Assembly: GCA_903928495.1 (NCBI GenBank)
Contig: CAIYQZ010000034.1
Coordinates: forward strand, 1 to 64,000
DNA: 64,000 nucleotides
Direction: 5' to 3'
Origin: an uncultured bacterium
Lineage (GTDB): Bacteria > Pseudomonadota > Gammaproteobacteria > Burkholderiales > Burkholderiaceae_C
Position numbers and translations under genes: made by a program. Positions 33,589 through 41,868 of this stretch are shown here, one piece after another; position 1 is the stretch's first letter, and every line of letters begins with the position of its first letter. The notes under the pieces were generated by a model. It was not told the origin of the DNA. It did no database searches and saw nothing but the letters and a program-made list of their open reading frames with translations.

Positions 33589-35232
33589 ATGCACACCGCC
33601 CACATCGACACCTTTGCCGCTGACCACCTGCCGCCAGCCGACCAGTGGCCCGAGTTTTTGCTGGACGCACCGGGCCTGCAGTTTCCCGCACAGCTCAACT
33701 GCGCCACCGAGCTGCTGGACAGTGCCATCGACCGGGGCTGGTGCGACCGCGTGTGCATCCGTGCCCCCGGCGGTTTGGTGTGGACCTACCGCGACCTGCA
33801 GGCCCATGCCGACCGCATTGCCCACGTGCTGGTGAAAGACATGGGGCTGGTCAGTGGCAACCGCGTGCTGCTGCGTGCGCCCAACAACCCAATGTTGGCG
33901 GCGTGCTGGTTTGCTGTCATCAAGGCGGGTGGCATCGCCGTGGCCACCATGCCGCTGCTGCGCGCCAAAGAGCTGGGGGCCATCATCGACAAGGCGCAGG
34001 TGTCGCACGCGTTGTGCGACCTGTCGCTGGCGCAGGAGCTGCAGCAGGCTGCTGCTACCCACCCCGTGTTGCAGCAACTGCGGTTTTTCCACGGGCAGGG
34101 CGTGCTGGGCGGCGTGGTGACTGTCGGCGGGCCAGCGAGGCTGGAAACCGACATGGCCCGCCACAACACGCCCTTTGCCAACGTGCCCACTGCTGCCACC
34201 GACACCTGCCTGCTGGCCTTCACCAGCGGCACCACGGGCGTGCCCAAGGCCACCATGCACTGTCATCGCGACGTGATGGCCGTCTGCAACTGCTGGCCCA
34301 CGCACGTGCTGCGCCCCAAGAGTGATGATGTGTTTTTGGGCAGCCCGCCGCTGGCATTCACCTTTGGGCTGGGGGGCTTGCTGCTGTTTCCCATGTCGGT
34401 CGGGGCGTCCACCGTGTTGCTGGAGAAAGCCAGTCCACCTCAACTCGCCGAGGCCATTCCGGCGTATGGCGTTACCACGCTGTTCACCGCGCCCACGTCG
34501 TACCGTGTGTTGTCTGCGCAGGGCCCTGCCTTGCGGCAGACGGCGCTGCGCCAGTGTGTGTCGGCCGGCGAGGCGCTGCCCGCTGCCACCCGTGCACAGT
34601 GGAAATTGGCCTTTGGAATCGAGCTGATCGACGGCATCGGGGCCACCGAGCTGCTGCACATTTTCATTTCGGCCGACGAGGCCCACGCCCGTCCCGGCGC
34701 CACCGGCACCGTGGTACCTGGCTACCAAGCCCAGGTGCAGGACGACCAAGGCCGCGAGGTGCCCCCTGGCACCGTGGGGCGCTTGGCGGTGAAGGGCCCC
34801 ACCGGTTGCCGTTACCTGGGCGACGAGCGTCAGACCAGCTACGTGAAAAACGGCTGGAACCTGACCGGCGACGCCTACCTGATGGACGCTGACGGCTACT
34901 TTTTTTACCAGGCGCGCACCGACGACATGATCGTCTCGGCCGGGTACAACGTGGCCTCGCCGGAGGTGGAAGAGGCGCTGATGCTGCACCCCGCCGTGGC
35001 CGAATGTGCGGTGATCGGCGTGCCCGATGCTGAGCGTGGCCAGGTCATCACCGCGTTTGTGGTGCCGCAGGCCGGTGTGGAGGCCGACGAAGCCTTGGTG
35101 AAAACCCTGCAAGACTTCGTGAAAAGCTCAATAGCTCCGTACAAATACCCACGCGTCATCCGGTTTGCAGACACCTTGCCCCGCACACAGACCGGTAAGC
35201 TACAGCGCTTCAGGCTGCATGACCTGATCTGA
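33589..35232 (+). CDS. Benzoate/2-aminobenzoate-CoA ligase family protein
   Basis: An ANL-superfamily ligase that activates an aryl acid with ATP and CoA. The 547-aa protein shows the P-loop motif TSGTTGVPKATMHCHRD, the acyl-adenylate-binding GIGATELLHIFISADE, the hinge region QARTDDMIVSAGYNVASPEVEE and the catalytic Lys in LPRTQTGKLQRF. Overall plan and length match benzoate-CoA ligases. Neighbouring genes (monooxygenase/reductase, RidA) make 2-aminobenzoate the best candidate, with salicylate or benzoate as alternatives. GGGAG precedes the ATG. Confidence 0.92.
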   Translation: MHTAHIDTFAADHLPPADQWPEFLLDAPGLQFPAQLNCATELLDSAIDRGWCDRVCIRAPGGLVWTYRDLQAHADRIAHVLVKDMGLVSGNRVLLRAPNNPMLAACWFAVIKAGGIAVATMPLLRAKELGAIIDKAQVSHALCDLSLAQELQQAAATHPVLQQLRFFHGQGVLGGVVTVGGPARLETDMARHNTPFANVPTAATDTCLLAFTSGTTGVPKATMHCHRDVMAVCNCWPTHVLRPKSDDVFLGSPPLAFTFGLGGLLLFPMSVGASTVLLEKASPPQLAEAIPAYGVTTLFTAPTSYRVLSAQGPALRQTALRQCVSAGEALPAATRAQWKLAFGIELIDGIGATELLHIFISADEAHARPGATGTVVPGYQAQVQDDQGREVPPGTVGRLAVKGPTGCRYLGDERQTSYVKNGWNLTGDAYLMDADGYFFYQARTDDMIVSAGYNVASPEVEEALMLHPAVAECAVIGVPDAERGQVITAFVVPQAGVEADEALVKTLQDFVKSSIAPYKYPRVIRFADTLPRTQTGKLQRFRLHDLI

Positions 35233-35278
35233 CCCCTCACATTCATCCGTTTCACCCCGTCCACAAGGAGCCTTGACC

Positions 35279-36490
35279 ATGAGCCAGACCCATCGTTTTT
35301 CCGCCGTTCACCAGGCAGCCTGCCAGGCGCTGGCTGTGGCCGCTGCCACGCTGATGCTGGCGGGTGGCGCCCAAGCAGCAGACAAGGTGAAGGTGGGCCT
35401 GCTCAGCACGCTGTCAGGCCCCGGCGCGGGCCTGGGGGTGGACATTCGCGACGGCTTCAACCTGGCGCTCAAGCACTCGGGCGGCAAACTGGGCGGGCTG
35501 CCTGCGGAAGTGATCGTGGCCGACGACCAGATGAGCCCCGACGCCGCCAAACAGACCGCTGACCGCCTCATCAAGCGCGACAAGGTCGATTTCATGACCG
35601 GCGTGGTGTTCTCCAACATCATGCTTGCGGTGGGCCAGCCCATTTTTGCCAGCAAAACCTTCTACATCAGTGCCAACGCTGGCCCCAGCCAGTACGCCGG
35701 CGCACAGTGCAACCCCTACTTCTTCAACGTGGCCTGGCAGAACGACAACCTGCACGAGGCCGTGGGCAAAACCGTGACGGACAAGGGCTTCAAGAAGGCC
35801 GCCATCCTGGCCCCCAACTACCCTGCAGGCAAGGACGCACTCACCGGCTTCAAACGTTTCTTCAAGGGTGAAGTCGTCATGGAGGCCTACACCCCGCTGA
35901 GCCAGCTCGACTACGGTGCGGAGCTGGCCAAAATGCGCAGCTCCGGTGCCGATGCGGTTTACATCTTTTTGCCCGGTGGCCTGGGCATCAACTTCATCAA
36001 GCAGTTTGTGGGTGCCGGGTTGTCCAAAGACATGACCCTGTTTGGCCCCGGTTTTTCGGGCGATGAAGACGTGATCCGCGCCGTGGGCGAGCCCATGCTG
36101 GGCATGTTCAACACCTCGCAATGGGCGCACGACATGGCCAACGCCGCCAACAAACGTTTTGTGGCCGACTTCCAGAAAGACTACGGCCGCTTGCCCAGCC
36201 TGTATGCATCACAAGGGTATGACGCAGCCCGCCTGATGGACGCAGCGGTTCGCGACGTCAAGGGCAACCTCGACGATAAAGCTGCGGTGCGCAAGGCGTT
36301 GGAAGCTGCCAAGTTCGAGTCGGTGCGGGGCGCGTTCAAGTTCAACACCAACCACTACCCCATTCAGGACTACTACCTGCGCGTCATCACCAAAGACAGC
36401 CAGGGCCGCGTGACCAACCGCACGCTGGGCAAGGTGTTTGAAAACCATGCCGATGCCTACGTGGGCGATTGCAAGATGCCCGCCCTCTGA
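35279..36490 (+). CDS. ABC transporter substrate-binding protein, branched-chain amino-acid type
   Basis: A periplasmic type I binding protein (LivJ-like) of 403 aa. A signal peptide (hydrophobic core LAVAAATLMLAGG, cleavage after AQA near residue 33) precedes the mature start ADKVKVGLLSTLSGPGAGLG. The bilobed family pattern continues with DIRDGFNLALKHSGGKLGG and ADGA-like loops. Systems of this type next to aryl-CoA ligases import aromatic acids such as benzoate-like compounds. The ATG at 35279 has AAGGAG 9 bases upstream; an in-frame TTG two codons earlier is less likely. Confidence 0.92.
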   Translation: MSQTHRFSAVHQAACQALAVAAATLMLAGGAQAADKVKVGLLSTLSGPGAGLGVDIRDGFNLALKHSGGKLGGLPAEVIVADDQMSPDAAKQTADRLIKRDKVDFMTGVVFSNIMLAVGQPIFASKTFYISANAGPSQYAGAQCNPYFFNVAWQNDNLHEAVGKTVTDKGFKKAAILAPNYPAGKDALTGFKRFFKGEVVMEAYTPLSQLDYGAELAKMRSSGADAVYIFLPGGLGINFIKQFVGAGLSKDMTLFGPGFSGDEDVIRAVGEPMLGMFNTSQWAHDMANAANKRFVADFQKDYGRLPSLYASQGYDAARLMDAAVRDVKGNLDDKAAVRKALEAAKFESVRGAFKFNTNHYPIQDYYLRVITKDSQGRVTNRTLGKVFENHADAYVGDCKMPAL

Positions 36491-36511
36491 ACCTTGGGCT
36501 GACCTGCACAC

Positions 36512-37432
36512 ATGACCGCCACCTTGCTTCTGGAGCAGTCGCTCAACGGGCTTCAGTTCGGGCTGATGCTGTTTTTGCTGGCCGCCGGGCTCACCCTGGT
36601 GTTCGGCATCATGGACATGATCAACCTGGCCCACGGCTCGCTGTACATGGTGGGGGCCTACCTGGTTGCCACCGTCACAGCGGCCAGTGGTTCCTTCTGG
36701 CTGGGGTTGGGGGCAGGGGTGGTGGCCACGGCTATGGTTGGCATGGTGCTGGAGTTGTCGGTGCTGCAGCACTTCTACAAGCGTGACCACCTGTCGCAGG
36801 TGCTGGGCACCTTTGCCCTGCTGCTGATGGCCAATGAAGGTGTGCGCATGATCTGGGGCTCGCAGCCCATCTCGCTCAACCCGCCAGAGGTGCTGGCCGG
36901 GCCGGTGGAACTGATGCCGGGTTTTTTCTACTCGGCGTACCGGCTGTTCATCATTGCCGTTGGGCTGGGCGGGGCTTTGCTGTTGTATCTGCTGGTCACG
37001 CGCACACGCTTGGGCATGCAGGTGCGTGCGGGGGCGTCCAACCGCGACATGGCGCTGGCCATGGGGGTGCCGGTGCGCCGCCTGTTCACAGGGGTGTTTG
37101 CGCTGGGCGCCGCCCTGTGCGCGCTGGCCGGTGGTTTGCTCGGGCCGCTGCTGGCGGTGCAGGTTGGCATGGGCGAAAGCATCCTGATCCTCGCTTTTGT
37201 GGTCATCGTCATCGGCGGCATCGGCTCCATCCGCGGGGCGTTTCTGGGGGCGTTGCTGGTGGGGGTGGTGGACACCGCTGGCCGCGCGCTGTTGCCCCCG
37301 CTGCTGCAAGCCGTGTGGGGCTCGGAGGCCGCCAGCAGTGCGGGCGGTGCGGTGGCGTCGATCCTGATTTACCTGCTGATGGCGGCGGTGCTGTTCTTCA
37401 AACCCCGGGGCCTGTTCCCTGCCCATGGCTGA
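36512..37432 (+). CDS. ABC permease, LivH-like
   Basis: An inner-membrane permease of 306 aa with about eight hydrophobic segments. LTLVFGIMDMINLAHGSLYM is the characteristic LivH N-terminal motif and the cytoplasmic ATPase-contact loop is RAGASNRDMALAMGVPVRRL. Its C-terminal segment is VASILIYLLMAAVLFFKPRG. It overlaps the LivM-like gene by 8 bp and forms the channel with it. Confidence 0.94.
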   Translation: MTATLLLEQSLNGLQFGLMLFLLAAGLTLVFGIMDMINLAHGSLYMVGAYLVATVTAASGSFWLGLGAGVVATAMVGMVLELSVLQHFYKRDHLSQVLGTFALLLMANEGVRMIWGSQPISLNPPEVLAGPVELMPGFFYSAYRLFIIAVGLGGALLLYLLVTRTRLGMQVRAGASNRDMALAMGVPVRRLFTGVFALGAALCALAGGLLGPLLAVQVGMGESILILAFVVIVIGGIGSIRGAFLGALLVGVVDTAGRALLPPLLQAVWGSEAASSAGGAVASILIYLLMAAVLFFKPRGLFPAHG

Positions 37433-38477
37433 GCACATGTCCATCGAAAGCCCTTCCCCACTGGCGCCTGCCGCCCCTTCAGGCAGCACCCCACGACCAG
37501 CGCCTGGCCTGCTGGACCACAGCTTGCGCCCTGTAGCGGGCAGTGTGCTGCTATTGATACTGTTGCTGTTGCCGCCCGTGGCACAAGCGCTGGGCGATGA
37601 TTTTTATGTGGGTGTGGCCAGCCGGGTGCTGGTGTTTGCACTGGCGGCCACCAGCCTCAACCTGATCCTGGGCTTTGGCGGCATGGTCAGCTTTGGTCAT
37701 GCGGCTTTTGTGGGCATGGGGGCGTATGCGGCAGGCATTGCCATGAACGCAGGCTGGATGTCGGCCTGGGCCACCTGGCCGCTGGCCTTTGTGGTGGGCG
37801 GCTTGCTGGCGCTGGTCATCGGGGCCATCAGCCTGCGCACGCAGGGCGTGTACTTCATCATGATCACGCTGGCGTTTGCCCAGATGCTGTACTTCCTGAT
37901 GGTGTCGCTCAAGACCTTCGGCGGCGACGACGGCTTGCCCTTGCCGGGCCGCGCCAAGGTGGGCCTGGGGCTGGACCTGTCCAACGACACCCACTTCTAC
38001 TACGTGGTGCTGGCCGTGGTGGTGGTGGTGTTTCTGGCGCTGCACCGCCTGGTGAACGCCCGCTTTGGCCACACGCTGCAGGCCATTCGCGAGAACGAGA
38101 CCCGCATGCTGGCGCTGGGTTTCCCGGTGTACCGATTCAAGCTGGTGGCCTTCACGCTGGCTGGTGCATTGGCCGGCCTGGCCGGGGCGCTGCTGGCCAA
38201 CCAGGGCGGGTTTGTCAGCCCGTCGGCCATGCAGTGGAGCCAGTCGGGCATGCTGATGATCATGGTCATTCTGGGCGGTGTGGGGCACCTGTATGGCGGC
38301 TTGGCCGGGGCGGCGCTGTTCCTCATCATGGAAGAGGTGCTGGTGGCCTACACCATCCACTGGCAATTCGGCCTGGGTGCTGTGCTGCTGGCGGTGGTGC
38401 TGCTGGCCCCCAACGGTCTGATGAGCCTGGGCGCACGCGCCTCGCAGTTGCTCAAAAGCTGGGGAGCCCGTTCATGA
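37425..38477 (+). CDS. ABC permease, LivM-like
   Basis: The second permease, 350 aa. After a soluble N-terminal tail (about 35 residues) follow some nine membrane segments with the LivM signature LILGFGGMVSFGHAAFVGMG and the coupling loop HTLQAIRENETRMLALGFPV. The start at 37425 overlaps the LivH-like gene; a second ATG at 37437 is possible. Its stop overlaps the LivG-like ATPase start by 4 bp, indicating tight coupling of the transporter subunits. Confidence 0.94.
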   Translation: MAEHMSIESPSPLAPAAPSGSTPRPAPGLLDHSLRPVAGSVLLLILLLLPPVAQALGDDFYVGVASRVLVFALAATSLNLILGFGGMVSFGHAAFVGMGAYAAGIAMNAGWMSAWATWPLAFVVGGLLALVIGAISLRTQGVYFIMITLAFAQMLYFLMVSLKTFGGDDGLPLPGRAKVGLGLDLSNDTHFYYVVLAVVVVVFLALHRLVNARFGHTLQAIRENETRMLALGFPVYRFKLVAFTLAGALAGLAGALLANQGGFVSPSAMQWSQSGMLMIMVILGGVGHLYGGLAGAALFLIMEEVLVAYTIHWQFGLGAVLLAVVLLAPNGLMSLGARASQLLKSWGARS

Positions 38478-39268
38478 GCGCCGTTTCCACGCCCGACGTG
38501 TTGCTGAAGGTGGACGGCCTGGTCAAACGGTTCGGCGGCCTGCTGGCCACTGACCATGCCCACCTGAGTGTTCAGCGCGGCGAGCTGCATGCCCTCATCG
38601 GCCCCAATGGCGCGGGCAAAACCACGCTGATCCACCAGCTGTCGGGCGCTCTGGCACCCACGGCGGGGCAGGTGTGGTTCAGCGGGGTGGACATCACCCA
38701 TGCCCCCATGCACCGGCGCGTGGCGCAGGGCCTGGTCCGGTCGTACCAGATCACCAGCATCTTCAAGCGACTGTCGGTCTGGGACAACCTGGCCCTGGCC
38801 GCGCAGTCTCAGGACGGCAGCAGCATGGCCTTCTGGCGCGCTGCCCGCCGCGACAAGGCCCGTTACGAGCGTGCTGCCGAGGTGGCCGAGCGTGTGGGCC
38901 TGGGCGAACGGTTGTTTGCCGATGCCGGGGGGTTGTCGCACGGCGAGCAGCGCCAGTTGGAGGTAGGTCTGGCCTTGGCCGTGCGCCCCCAATTGCTGTT
39001 GCTCGACGAGCCCATGGCCGGGATGGGTCCCGACGAAACCGAGCGCATGGTGGCGCTGCTGACCAGCCTCAAAGGCCACACCACGCTGCTGCTGGTGGAA
39101 CACGACATGGATGCCGTGTTCCGCCTGGCCGACCGCATTTCCACGCTGGTGGCCGGGCGTGTGATCGCCACCGGCACGCCGGACGACATTCGCCAGAACG
39201 TTGAAGTCAAGCGCGCCTACCTGGGCGACGAACTGGACCACACATCGGAGCACGGGGTGCCTGCATGA
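38474..39268 (+). CDS. ABC ATPase, LivG-like
   Basis: A cytoplasmic ATPase of 264 aa that powers the importer. Walker A is GPNGAGKTT, the signature LSHGEQRQLEVGLAL, Walker B LLLLDEPMAGM and the switch His in LLVEHDMD. The LivG-like long insertion between Walker A and the signature is present (SYQITSIFKRLSVWDNLALA). It overlaps its neighbours by 4 bp at both ends (38474-38477 and 39265-39268). Confidence 0.95.
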   Translation: MSAVSTPDVLLKVDGLVKRFGGLLATDHAHLSVQRGELHALIGPNGAGKTTLIHQLSGALAPTAGQVWFSGVDITHAPMHRRVAQGLVRSYQITSIFKRLSVWDNLALAAQSQDGSSMAFWRAARRDKARYERAAEVAERVGLGERLFADAGGLSHGEQRQLEVGLALAVRPQLLLLDEPMAGMGPDETERMVALLTSLKGHTTLLLVEHDMDAVFRLADRISTLVAGRVIATGTPDDIRQNVEVKRAYLGDELDHTSEHGVPA

Positions 39269-39975
39269 GCGCGCTGCTGGAAGTGGAAGGACTCGAAACC
39301 GCCTACGGCAGCAGCCAAGTGCTGTTTGGTGTGACCCTGGGCATTGCGCCGGGCGAAGTGACCACCCTGCTGGGCCGCAATGGCATGGGCAAAACCACCA
39401 CGGTTCGTTCTGTGCTGGGGCTCACGCCGTCTCGCTCTGGCAGCGTACGCTTCATGGGCCACCGCATCGACGGGCAGGCGCCAGACCGCATTGCGCGCAT
39501 GGGCCTGGCCGTGGTGCCCGAGGGGCGGCAGATATTCCCCAACCTGTCGGTGCAGGAGAACCTGGTGGCCTTTGCCGCCCGGCGCAACAGCAGCAACACG
39601 CCTTGGACGCTGGAGCGGGTGTACGACCTGTTCCCACGCCTGGCCGAGCGGCGGCGCAACATGGGCAACCAGCTTTCAGGCGGCGAGCAGCAGATGCTGG
39701 CGATTGGCCGCGCGCTCATGACCAACCCGCACTTGCTCATCCTCGACGAAGCCACCGAGGGCCTGGCCCCGCTGATCCGCGAAGACATCTGGCGCTGCCT
39801 GCACACCCTGCGCGAGCAGGGGCAGACCACGCTGGTCATCGACAAATACGTGCAGCGCCTGATTGGCCTGGCCGACAGCCACACCATCATCGAGCGCGGC
39901 CGCGTGGTGTGGCAGGGCAGCTCGGCCGCGCTGTCGGCCGACCCGGGGCTGTGGCAGCGCTACATCGGCGTTTGA
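39265..39975 (+). CDS. ABC ATPase, LivF-like
   Basis: The second ATPase, 236 aa, with Walker A GRNGMGKTT, the LivF-typical RMGLAVVPEGRQIFPNLSV, signature LSGGEQQMLAIGRAL and Walker B LLILDEATEGLAP. The switch His region reads VIDKYVQRL, with Lys/Tyr where VEQ or VEH is usual, a small deviation worth noting. It is the last gene of the transporter set, 42 bp before the RidA gene. Confidence 0.95.
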   Translation: MSALLEVEGLETAYGSSQVLFGVTLGIAPGEVTTLLGRNGMGKTTTVRSVLGLTPSRSGSVRFMGHRIDGQAPDRIARMGLAVVPEGRQIFPNLSVQENLVAFAARRNSSNTPWTLERVYDLFPRLAERRRNMGNQLSGGEQQMLAIGRALMTNPHLLILDEATEGLAPLIREDIWRCLHTLREQGQTTLVIDKYVQRLIGLADSHTIIERGRVVWQGSSAALSADPGLWQRYIGV

Positions 39976-40017
39976 GCTGGCAGCCTTTCAACACAACAAC
40001 ACATCGGAGACCCTCCC

Positions 40018-40410
40018 ATGAAAACCTTGCTTCCACCCGGCTGGCCGCGTCCCAAGGGTTATGCCAATGGCGTCACCGCCACCGGCCGCATGGTGTTCGT
40101 GGCCGGCATGATCGGCTGGGACGCGCAGGGCGTGTTCCACAGCGACGACATGGCTGCCCAGGTGCGCCAGGCGCTGCACAACGTGGTCGATGTGCTGAAA
40201 GAAGGCGGGGCCAGCCCCGAGCACATCGTGCGCATGACCTGGTACGTGACCAACAAGCGCGAGTACCTGGCCGCCTCGGCCGAGATTGGCAAGGCCTTTC
40301 GCGAGATCATTGGTTGCTTCAACGCCGCCATGACCGCTGTAGAGGTGAGTGCGCTGATGGAAGACCGAGCCAAGGTAGAAATTGAAGTGACAGCCGTGGT
40401 GCCCGCATGA
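40018..40410 (+). CDS. RidA-family (Rid/YER057c) protein
   Basis: Rid proteins hydrolyse reactive enamines and imines to the keto compound and ammonia. The 130-aa protein begins LPPGWPRPKGYANGVTATG, then VFVAGMIGWDAQG, VDVLKEGGASPEHIVRMTWY and a C-terminal VEIEVTAVVPA; the catalytic Arg of active RidA enzymes would fall in the GASPEHIVRM/TWYV region. GGAGA precedes the ATG. Monooxygenation and reduction of 2-aminobenzoyl-CoA gives an alicyclic enamine-type CoA ester, so deamination of that intermediate is an attractive role. Confidence 0.88.
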   Translation: MKTLLPPGWPRPKGYANGVTATGRMVFVAGMIGWDAQGVFHSDDMAAQVRQALHNVVDVLKEGGASPEHIVRMTWYVTNKREYLAASAEIGKAFREIIGCFNAAMTAVEVSALMEDRAKVEIEVTAVVPA

Positions 40411-41363
40411 GCACCCTACCTCTGGCCACTGCCGGCAGCCCGGCGTGGCTGGACAGCCAGTACAACAACCGCGCGCTGGTGCCCGCGTTTGCCCAGCACT
40501 TGCAGCGTTGGGCCACAGACTCCCTGAGCGCGCGCCAGCAACTGTCTCAGGCGCGGCTGGACGTGCCGTACCACGACAACCCGCTGGCCCAGGCCTTTGT
40601 GGGCACAACGGGGCCTGTCCAGACGCTGGACGTGTTTCCCGCTGCCGCCTCGGCTGGCAGTTCAGCTCAGGGCCGTGGCGCGCCGGTGCTCGTGTTCATC
40701 CACGGAGGCTACTGGCGCGCTCTCGACAAGGCAGACCACAGCTTCATTGCACCGCACTTCGTGGCCCAAGGCGCGTGTGTGGTGGTGCCCAACTACACGC
40801 TGTGCCCGGCGGTGCGGGTGAGTGACATCACGCGCCAGATGGTCGCGGCCGTGGCCTGGGTGTGGCAGCACATTGCCGAGCACGGTGGCGACCCGGATCG
40901 CATCACGGTGGTGGGCCATTCGGCAGGCGGTCAACTGGTGGGCATGTTGCTCGCCACCGACTGGTTGGCCGTGGGTCGACAACTGGGTTTGGCGTTGCCC
41001 GCGCAGCCGCTGCAGCACGGCGTGTCCATCAGCGGGCTGTTCGACATGGAACCCATCCGCCAGACACCATTCCTGGCCGACCTGGGGCTGACCTCGAAGG
41101 AAGCTGCCAGCCAAAGCCCGGCCAAGTTGCCTGCCCCGCAACGCCCCGGCCAGCGAGGCAGATTGACCACCGTGGTGGGTGGCGATGAAAGCGATGAGTT
41201 CAAGCGCCAGAACCGGCTCATTCAGCAGGCCTGGGGGCCAGACGCCGTGCCGGTGTGCGAGGAACTGCCGGGTGTGAACCACTTCAGCGTGGTGGAGGAG
41301 CTTGTAAAGCCGGACGCGCGTCTCAACACCCTCGTGGCGACCAGCTTGAATCATTTTCAGTGA
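40407..41363 (+). CDS. Alpha/beta-hydrolase, arylformamidase-like
   Basis: A 318-aa alpha/beta-hydrolase with the HGGYWRALDK oxyanion motif (HGGxW is typical of kynurenine formamidase-type enzymes), ITVVGHSAGGQLVGML nucleophile elbow, an acid residue in VVGGDESDEF and His in PGVNHFSVVEEL. LDSQYNNRALVP near the N-terminus also fits this family. It overlaps the RidA gene by 4 bp. In an anthranilate-type cluster it could release anthranilate from an N-formyl precursor, or act as a CoA-ester hydrolase. Confidence 0.85.
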   Translation: MSTLPLATAGSPAWLDSQYNNRALVPAFAQHLQRWATDSLSARQQLSQARLDVPYHDNPLAQAFVGTTGPVQTLDVFPAAASAGSSAQGRGAPVLVFIHGGYWRALDKADHSFIAPHFVAQGACVVVPNYTLCPAVRVSDITRQMVAAVAWVWQHIAEHGGDPDRITVVGHSAGGQLVGMLLATDWLAVGRQLGLALPAQPLQHGVSISGLFDMEPIRQTPFLADLGLTSKEAASQSPAKLPAPQRPGQRGRLTTVVGGDESDEFKRQNRLIQQAWGPDAVPVCEELPGVNHFSVVEELVKPDARLNTLVATSLNHFQ

Positions 41364-41372
41364 TCAAAAGTG

Positions 41373-41407
41373 CTTCTACCGCTTTATTCCATTGACTTTG
41401 TAGCTAT
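41373..41407. repeat. Comamonadaceae-type intergenic repeat, diverged copy
   Basis: CTTCTACCGCTTTATTCC to TTTGTAGCTAT shares both ends with the copies at 19451 and 33527 but has a different middle. It lies between the hydrolase and VOC genes. A still weaker version (AACGCTTTTTGG ... TAGTTAGCTAT) ends at the ATG of the S49 protease gene near 59084. Confidence 0.6.
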
Positions 41408-41431
41408 CGTTGTATTCAAGGAGAACCCCGC

Positions 41432-41815
41432 ATGCATCCCAACCCAGTGGCCTGGTTTGAAATCTATGTGCAGGACATGCCTCGCGCCAAGGCGTTTTAC
41501 GAAGCGGTGTTTCAGGGCGAGTTGACACCGCTCGCCAACCCCAGCACCGACAGTTTTCCAGGCATGGAAATGTGGTCTTTCCCTTCCGCGTTTGACCGCT
41601 ACGGCGCCCCTGGTGCACTGGTCAAAATGCCCGGTTGCCCGTCTGGTGGCAGCACGCTGGTGTACTTCGCTTGCGAAGACTGTGCGGTCGAAGCTGCGCG
41701 CGTGGCAGCCCACGGCGGGCAGGTGCTCAAGCCCAAAATGTCGATTGGCGAGCACGGTTCCATCGCCCTGGTGATGGACACCGAAGGCAACACCATCGGC
41801 CTCCACTCCATGTGA
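41432..41815 (+). CDS. VOC-superfamily protein
   Basis: A 127-aa glyoxalase/bleomycin-resistance-fold protein: PVAWFEIYVQDMPRAKAFYE at the start, and VYFACEDCAVEAARVAAHGG with KMSIGEHGSIALVMDTEGN near the end, the usual beta-alpha-beta halves. AAGGAG lies 10 bases before the ATG. Metal ligands cannot be placed with confidence. It ends the cluster but is separated from it by a repeat and may be an unrelated gene. Confidence 0.88.
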   Translation: MHPNPVAWFEIYVQDMPRAKAFYEAVFQGELTPLANPSTDSFPGMEMWSFPSAFDRYGAPGALVKMPGCPSGGSTLVYFACEDCAVEAARVAAHGGQVLKPKMSIGEHGSIALVMDTEGNTIGLHSM

Positions 41816-41868
41816 GACGCGTGGTATGGCGTGCACGGTTTGGGCGTGCCGCCTGCTGATGCAGGCTT

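Noticed and set aside
33568-35112. 514-aa open frame on the - strand
   Set aside because: Antisense to the aryl-CoA ligase gene, composed mainly of Gly/His/Gln/Arg and without any domain.
36209-37489. 426-aa open frame on the - strand
   Set aside because: Antisense to the substrate-binding protein and LivH genes; extreme Gln/His content shows it is a shadow.
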